Source of the DNA: Patiria pectinifera
Taxonomy: Eukaryota > Echinodermata > Asteroidea > Valvatida > Asterinidae
Length of the DNA stretch: 64,000 nucleotides
Direction of reading: 5' to 3'
NCBI GenBank assembly: GCA_029964075.1
Contig: CM057144.1
Span: 12,299,281 to 12,363,280 of the forward strand
The translations under genes were made by a program, and so were the position numbers. The notes under the pieces are model-generated. The model was not told the origin of the DNA and did not search any database. It saw nothing but the letters and a program-made list of their open reading frames with translations. Of this stretch, positions 57,920-64,000 are shown piece after piece. How positions within the stretch are numbered: position 1 is the first letter of the stretch; every line of letters starts with the position of its first letter.

Positions 57920-60900
57920 TTCTCCTGGAATAAGCGTTTGTTCACTTACATTCCATGAATTTTTCGTTCACATTTGAACTTCGGTTAGTGAACTTATGAT
58001 TTGCAAATGTTATGCAGCTGACTTCAGTGATCTTTTGGGGTTTTGGAGACGGCATTTACGTATATCCTACGTCAAGTACGACCATACAGCTTTTACAAGA
58101 TGCCTCGTCAGAACGTCAGCCCAAGCGATCCGCTCGCTTGTCGACATTTCATGCGATTTGTCACAGCCGGCCAAGGTTTCCAGAACATGAATTCTATCAA
58201 GTATCAGCGTTTTAGGCCTAGGCCTACTCGTACTTTTTCGAATGCTGAATCACCACTGGATTATGTCAGCCGTCCATGATTGAAGCTTGTGTAGTCCTAC
58301 TTGAATCATGGCCCGTCATAAGTTTACGGACACCGAAGTCCAGGCGCCAAATCAACGGTCATGACGGTGCGTTCCAGCCGAGTCCGGGCAGTGCATCCCC
58401 GCCCAGCTTTCAATCCGCCCCGGTGCTGGTGGCTGGTGTTCTTGGCACGCTTGACCGCGGCAACGTGTCGGCCTGCAGTGTGAACGCTGGATCTTTGTTC
58501 TTCACGACCCTCTCTCGAGATTTCCCGCTTGGTGCACTGGCTCAAACATGCCATGCATGATGAAATTCAAGGTGAGAATTTTCCAATCACACAGCATTTG
58601 TTTTGGGCCCGTTTGTTTGTTGTACTGTGCAATATCGTGTGAAGTTTTTGTTCACCGTTTCTATGAGTTTAGTTTTAACGCTAGGCCTCAATTATACGCA
58701 GCCAGCGGTAGGGCCCTATAGAAAGTGCGGAGATAGATCGACATTTGATTGAATCCTACAATTTCCTTTCATACCTCCAAGGTTTGACCTAATTTGGATA
58801 GTTGAATTAATGATTTTGATATTTAAACTGAACAAATTGTCCAATATGTCTGATGAGTTTTACGGCACATTGAATGTAATATCACCATGATCACTCAGAC
58901 GGGGCATCGGTGTTGACGTCGGCATAGGCCTAGGCCGATTTGATACAAATTCGATCATTCGGGGACCGTTAAGCGCGATAATTAAAATGCCTATCCACTG
59001 CAAGCTGAAGGCGAATCATGGCAATTAGGCATCACTTGATCACCAAGGCCTTAACTTTGGTAGCCTACTGAGTCAAATTTATACCTGGGCAGCTTAATTG
59101 TTTGCAATAATTAATAAGCCTAGGCCTACATCCTGGTTTCCTGAAGCTATGACTATGAGCATGAGCTATTTTAAGTGTTCAGTTGATTTGTTCATTCACT
59201 TTTGCAATTACTTCCCTCAACGGAGATACCTGGTCCCTACTTCATTTTATTTGAAAAAAAATATTAATTGAATTTTATCAATACTTTTGTTTTTGCAGCC
59301 AGCCATTTATGTTTAATAATATAATTAATAGGCCTTTGTTGGCCCTATATTACGACATGTTGAGGCATGCAGTGGGGCTTGTTTTGTTTTCCTAACATAT
59401 AGGACTAAAAACTCATGAAAGAATTAGCAGGGGCTAGGCTCTAGCGCCTATTCAGTTATTTCATTTGTTTCATTTGTATTTGTCTCAAATCGTGGCCTGA
59501 GTGCAAATGTAACCGTAAAACATAATAAAGAAGTAAATGAATAATAAATAAATAAACTAACAAACACACAAATAAAAAAAAAACAAATAAAAAAAACAAA
59601 TCCAATAAGATACTAGAGCTACAACAGCCCTGGGCAATTAATTAATTTTACAGACCATTTCTAGTCTGACAAATGTTATTGTTCTGCAGCTAATTTGAGC
59701 CGATCTTTCGGCATTGGTTCCTAATACAATAAGTAGGGGCCTGGGGCCAATAATAACACCGCGGTGCAACCTGAGCAGTTTTTAGCCAGTGCATGTAATG
59801 CCAATTACATAGTTATAAACATAATCATGATGATATTAATGGTAGGGTCTACACAATTAAATGTAAAGACAGCACTTTAATGCAAATTTAAAAAAAAAAA
59901 AAAAAAGAAGAAGAAGAAGAGTGACAGTGTCCCCACTGGCATGATTAATCTTGACAGTTCCTAAGATACGATAGTACTTCCACATAAATTTGCGATTTTG
60001 GCCAAACATGACATGATCGCTGTTTGTCAGAGCAGCTGCTTTCGGAGCAGGTTGGCAGATCTGATATCACTGGATGGGCACTGTTTTAACCTATTTTGAA
60101 AAGGCATGTTAAAGGAACCTGGCCAAAGAGTCCAAAAACGCAGTAGGCTCCGTTTGACAATGTGTAAACCCAACCTTGTATGATTGCAGCAAAATGCTAG
60201 ATTCTTTTTCACACAATTAAGGGGGACCTATTCATTTGAGGTATAGTTTTTCTCCTGTTTAGCTTGGCATCCTTTTCTGTCACCTGGGCCAACTTGTGAA
60301 GCCATAGGAATTTATACTAACATTTTAAATTATAATGAAATACTATACTGCAAACTGTAATAATTAAATAGTAATAATTTCTACTAATGCTATAACAGCG
60401 AGACTTTACCATAGACTTGTGCACAAACCTAAACTATCACCTAATCCAAGTTTACCTCTTATCTTTTCTTCACGAAATTTGGTGATTTTCTCGAGCTAGA
60501 TAATTTGCAACACAAACATTCCTTGTCCTAAGGGTCGTTCTAACAATTAATAGGGTGACTCCAATTTGTCACCCCCACATGGCATGTTGCCAAAATCCAG
60601 ATGTGACTTGCCAAATTAATTTAAAAAAAAAGAAGAATCTGCCGCCCATTTGTGGGATGCTGTAGATTATATAATAATGATAACAAACACCCTGACAAAA
60701 CAAATAAAACAAACACCCCAACACCACAACAAACAAACAACCTAACGAACACATAAACAAAAAATAAATGAATACATTTAAAAGATAGATATGTTTGCAA
60801 AGGATAGCTGCTGCTTTGAGTATTTTCTGTTGCAGGATGCCAGGGGATAGCACACGCTACAAATTGGTTTGGGACCGGGACTCATACCATCGAATGCTCT

Positions 60901-62480
60901 TCAGATTTGCAACATAGAGGTCTTCCAAGGTTGGTACTGATCGTCCAGCAATTTGGCCAGTTTGGCGTCCAGATTATAAACTGTTGCCTAAAGGCGAATA
61001 TCAGGAAAATAACTGTCAACAGGAAAAAAGCTGTCAACAGAAAAAGCGGCACACTTTTTTGACCATGACCTATTAAATTCTATGGACATCCATTTCAATT
61101 AAGTTGACGCGATTTAAAAGCATGATGGCATTGAGGAGGATAATACAACATAAAGTGTACGCTCAGTTATATGATCTGTAGACACATACATTTAACCACA
61201 CGTTGCGCGTTTACGTGCTTGACCCAGATCTTTAGCAGCCTAATTGTACTATTCATATGTAGGCCTACCTGTAAGTGTAATAATATTTCCCATTGTCATG
61301 TTAACGTTGATGCACCGTACTTAAGCCTCCTGCTGGTTATGATTTTTCAAAACAAAAAAAATTGGGCTTCAAAAACAAGGAACAGATAAAGCTGGTTAGA
61401 AACATTTCTTGACATGAAATGAATATTGCTAAGTAAATTACAACTTGGAATTTTCTAAATTGCATTCATGCTTTTGATGTCATTGTATTGGGTTGTAGGT
61501 TGTACATAGTCCTGGCTATTTTGTACTGTATTTTATTTTACATTGAACACGGAATACTCATCTTCAGGTAACAGTTTAAATTACTAACTATAGCTATACA
61601 TTGACTGTTTACATTTAATAACGGCTACTTCAACAAGTTCATTGTTTTAAGGGGATTTAAGTAATAATTGTACTTTTGGAAGATAACATAAACAATTAAA
61701 AAGTTAAAAAAAATAAAAAAAAATCTTTATGCCTCCAGATAATTTTGCTCCTAAAACTACAAAGAAAACTTGGTCGCCTAGTTTGGGGCCGGAAGGGAAT
61801 TTTTTTCGATCTTTTCCACCATGATGGGTTTCGCACTGGCTTTTCGCCTTTTTCAGGAGCAATAATAGCTAATTTGTTTAGTTCACGTTAGTGATACTCA
61901 CAATAGGAGGTTGATATGTTGGGGATATTTCCCCTTACTGATTTAGATTAGATCTACCCACGGGAAAATAGTACATTTCGTCCTCTTTTTTCCACGAATA
62001 GTTTTGCCACTTTGTGGGCCAGCTTAGAAGGTAGCCACTAACATTTCCCCCTTTGTATCAATTGAATCTATATCGATCAGGATTGGTTTGAGAAATATAT
62101 AAAAGTATTTAATCAACATTTGTAATTACTTTTACCTCTTTTGACAACGTTATCCAATGATCAAGTTGTGGCGTATGATTATAATACCTAACTTTGTAAT
62201 GTGTATTATTATTATGCATGTTTAATTTTCAAAAATTTCAAAGAGACAGCTTGTGTGGTTTAGGAAGAGTGCCAAAGATTTGTGGCAAGCATGCCGATGA
62301 GGTAACAGCATTAATGATGTTTGCAACATTAACTCTTTAAAAAAAAAAAAGAAATGGGAGCAGTTCGCACTCTATCCTCAGTTGGTAATAGTTATACACA
62401 ACTCCAGTATTCCCATGGCGCTAGTATTTGTTTCGTTCAGTCTTTCTCTTTTGGGGTTCTACTCTTCGGGGTAAGGGTGT
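57920..62480. other. stretch without a confident gene
   Basis: Short GC-richer frames at 57996-58560 (for example one starting MPRQNVSPSDPLACRHF, and an ATG in good context at 58309) could mark a first exon and promoter of a plus-strand gene, but they overlap in three frames and none shows a domain. The rest to 62.48 kb is AT-rich with A-runs at 59890 and 61700 and nothing I can assign. Confidence 0.35.
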
Positions 62481-62486
62481 GAGGGT

Positions 62487-62552
62487 ACTGCCTGTCGTCC
62501 CATGGGGCGCGCGTTGCGCGTTTGGCGAAGTTGGCTGGGAGCGACGGGCAGT
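62487..62552. repeat. stem-loop ACTGCCTGTCG / CGACGGGCAGT
   Basis: ACTGCCTGTCGTCCC at 62487 pairs with GGGAGCGACGGGCAGT at 62537 with one wobble and one bulged base, enclosing a GC-rich loop (GGCGCGCGTTGCGCG). The right arm starts the direct repeat that follows. Confidence 0.55.
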
Positions 62553-63024
62553 GCCTCAATTCAAACTAAATAAACAAGTTGGGTGAATAGTTCTTAAGTA
62601 AAACCTTTGAATTTGGACGTTAAACATTTAACAAGTTGTGTTTAATCTTTGTAAAAAAGTACGCCAAGCACCCATTTGTACTGATGGGGCATGCCAACCG
62701 TATCTACGAGCGGTGGACCAAATCGGTGTGCTTTAACTACAAATAACTTCTTGAGTAATATTGGCATATAAATACTAAAGTCACGTGACAAATACTTAAG
62801 TCATGTGACAAAACACTTTGGCTAGCACCCACTTGTTCTGGTGGGGCTAGTGAATGGTTGGCAAGCGTGCCAAGGTTTCGGGCCCAGTGATGCCAAGCAT
62901 GGTAAGTATTTGGGGCAAGCGTGCCCCGTTTTTAGCTTGTATAAAATGTTTCTAAGGCAATTATCTTGTAGCAAATAGGTAATTATTCATTGGTATGTTA
63001 TAGCTTGTTAACGTATTTACGGAC
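62525..63024 (+). repeat. 500-bp direct repeat, copy 1
   Basis: From GGCGAAGTTGGCTGGGAGCG to TTAACGTATTTACGGAC it is repeated at 63499-64000 with only a handful of changes. The offset is about 975 bases. Confidence 0.9.
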
Positions 63025-63130
63025 ATTTAATACAGTTAAACATTGACCGAGGAGAAATAAATTAGCGGCTCAAAAAATCTATGCCAGAAAAGTCAAATCA
63101 ACTCTCACTGTGTGGTTTTGTGTGTTGTCT

Positions 63131-63452
63131 GAGAATAATTCATTTTATCACTGAAAGATAAAATACATTATTCTCCACGAACACACAGCTGGCTGAGTTT
63201 CAAACTCTCTGTTAATCAGCGGATGGTTGCTATGAAATGGAATTAGTAAACATATTGATTGCCCAAATTGCAGCTGGCCATCCATTGCTGGCATCAAGCC
63301 AAAAGTGCTGTTCATAGGCAGAAGTTGATGTAACTTCCAAGGGAGATATAAATATTGATACAAATGTGATAAGTCCACGCGCGCGCACCGACACGCCGTG
63401 GATGAAAGGCCAGTTCGGCGTAGCTTTTTGAGACCGCAACAACAAAAATAAA
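63131..63452. repeat. 315-bp dispersed duplicate, copy 2
   Basis: Second copy of 57603-57917, lying between the two 500-bp direct repeats. Both ends stop at the same bases as in the first copy (AATTCATTTTATCACTG and CAACAAAAATAAA). Confidence 0.8.
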
Positions 63453-63498
63453 CCCACCTCCTCCCCTTCAACCACCATACTTTTATACTTCTATAAAT

Positions 63499-64000
63499 GG
63501 GCGAAGTTGGCTGGGAGCGACGGGCAGTGCCTCAATTCAAACTAAATAAACAAGTTGGGTGAATAGTTCTTAAGTAAAACCTTTGAATTTGGACGTTAAA
63601 CATTTAACAAGTTGTGTTTAATCTTTGTAAAAAAGTACGCCAAGCACCCATTTGTACTGATGGGGCATGCCAACCGTATCTACGAGCGGTGGACCAAATC
63701 GGTGTTCTTTAACTACAAATAACTTCTTGAGTAATATAGGCATATAAATACTAAAGTCACGTGACAAATACTTAAGTCATGTGACAAAACACTTTGGCTA
63801 GCACCCACTTGTTCTGGTGGGGCTAGTGAATGGTTGGCAAGCGTGCCAAGGTTTCGGGCCCAGTGATGCCAAGCATGGCAAGTATTTGGGGCAAGCGTGC
63901 CCCGTTTTTAGCTTGTTTAAAATGTTTCTAAGGCAAATATCTTGTAGCAAATAGGTAATTATTCATTGGTATGTTATAGCTTGTTAACGTATTTACGGAC
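63499..64000 (+). repeat. 500-bp direct repeat, copy 2, cut by the window end
   Basis: Matches 62525-63024. The window stops inside or at the end of the match, so whether this is a tandem array or two long terminal-like repeats cannot be decided. Confidence 0.85.

Noticed and set aside
58276-58560. A 94-codon gene at 58.3 kb
   Set aside because: No domain, no conserved neighbour and overlapping frames on both strands. I mention it only as a possible first exon.

Overview
The window is animal nuclear DNA, not bacterial. Its genes are split by GT-AG introns, about half of it is repetitive (hAT-, Harbinger-, piggyBac- and LINE-type elements, a tRNA-derived SINE, minisatellites), and its proteins are metazoan (Reeler domains, Death domains, LRAT-type domains). 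The gene types and the repeat style suggest a marine deuterostome invertebrate such as an echinoderm, hemichordate or amphioxus. That placement is inference, and I cannot name a species.

Layout. 1-2.5 kb: no gene, one hAT-like MITE. 2.5-6.3 kb: Reeler gene 1, nine exons, with a Thr/Asn/Gly-rich stalk and a hydrophobic C-terminus. 6.3-12.3 kb: mostly gene-free, with a decayed copy of the Reeler tail exons at 9.1-9.8 kb and several hairpins. 12.3-14.9 kb: Reeler gene 2, six exons. 16.4-25.9 kb: a six-exon gene joining four Death domains to two LRAT/NlpC-P60-type domains (855 aa). Its first intron carries a 4.1 kb Harbinger-like insertion that itself holds a MITE and a palindrome-rich foldback element. 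28.0-40.8 kb: a tandem copy of 13.7-28.0 kb. It has a 5'-truncated Reeler copy interrupted by an RTE-like LINE, and a second, intact Death-domain/LRAT gene (857 aa). 40.7-50 kb: repeats and one small Cys/Gly-rich protein followed by a SINE. 50.1-51.7 kb, minus strand: a third double-LRAT gene with no Death domains visible in the window. 51.7-57.6 kb: a nest of AT-rich minisatellites and long inverted repeats bounded in part by perfect 33-bp terminal inverted repeats. 57.6-64 kb: no confident gene, two dispersed or direct duplications.

The most interesting content is the Death-domain x4 / LRAT x2 protein. It has four phase-1 Death-domain exons of about 85 codons, then one large exon with a Cys-rich motif, a first LRAT-like domain, a variable linker, a glycine-rich hydrophobic stretch and a second LRAT-like domain. 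Both LRAT-like domains keep His-His, His and Asn-Cys positions expected for catalysis. Death domains normally recruit signalling partners, and LRAT/NlpC-P60 proteins commonly act on lipids or acyl groups. A plausible reading is a receptor-less immune or cell-death effector that acts on membranes. Neighbouring Reeler proteins of the type found in invertebrate defence suggest an innate-immunity neighbourhood, but that functional link is inferred.

Comparing the two halves of the tandem duplication gives empty and filled sites for several transposon insertions, so their ends could be placed to the base.
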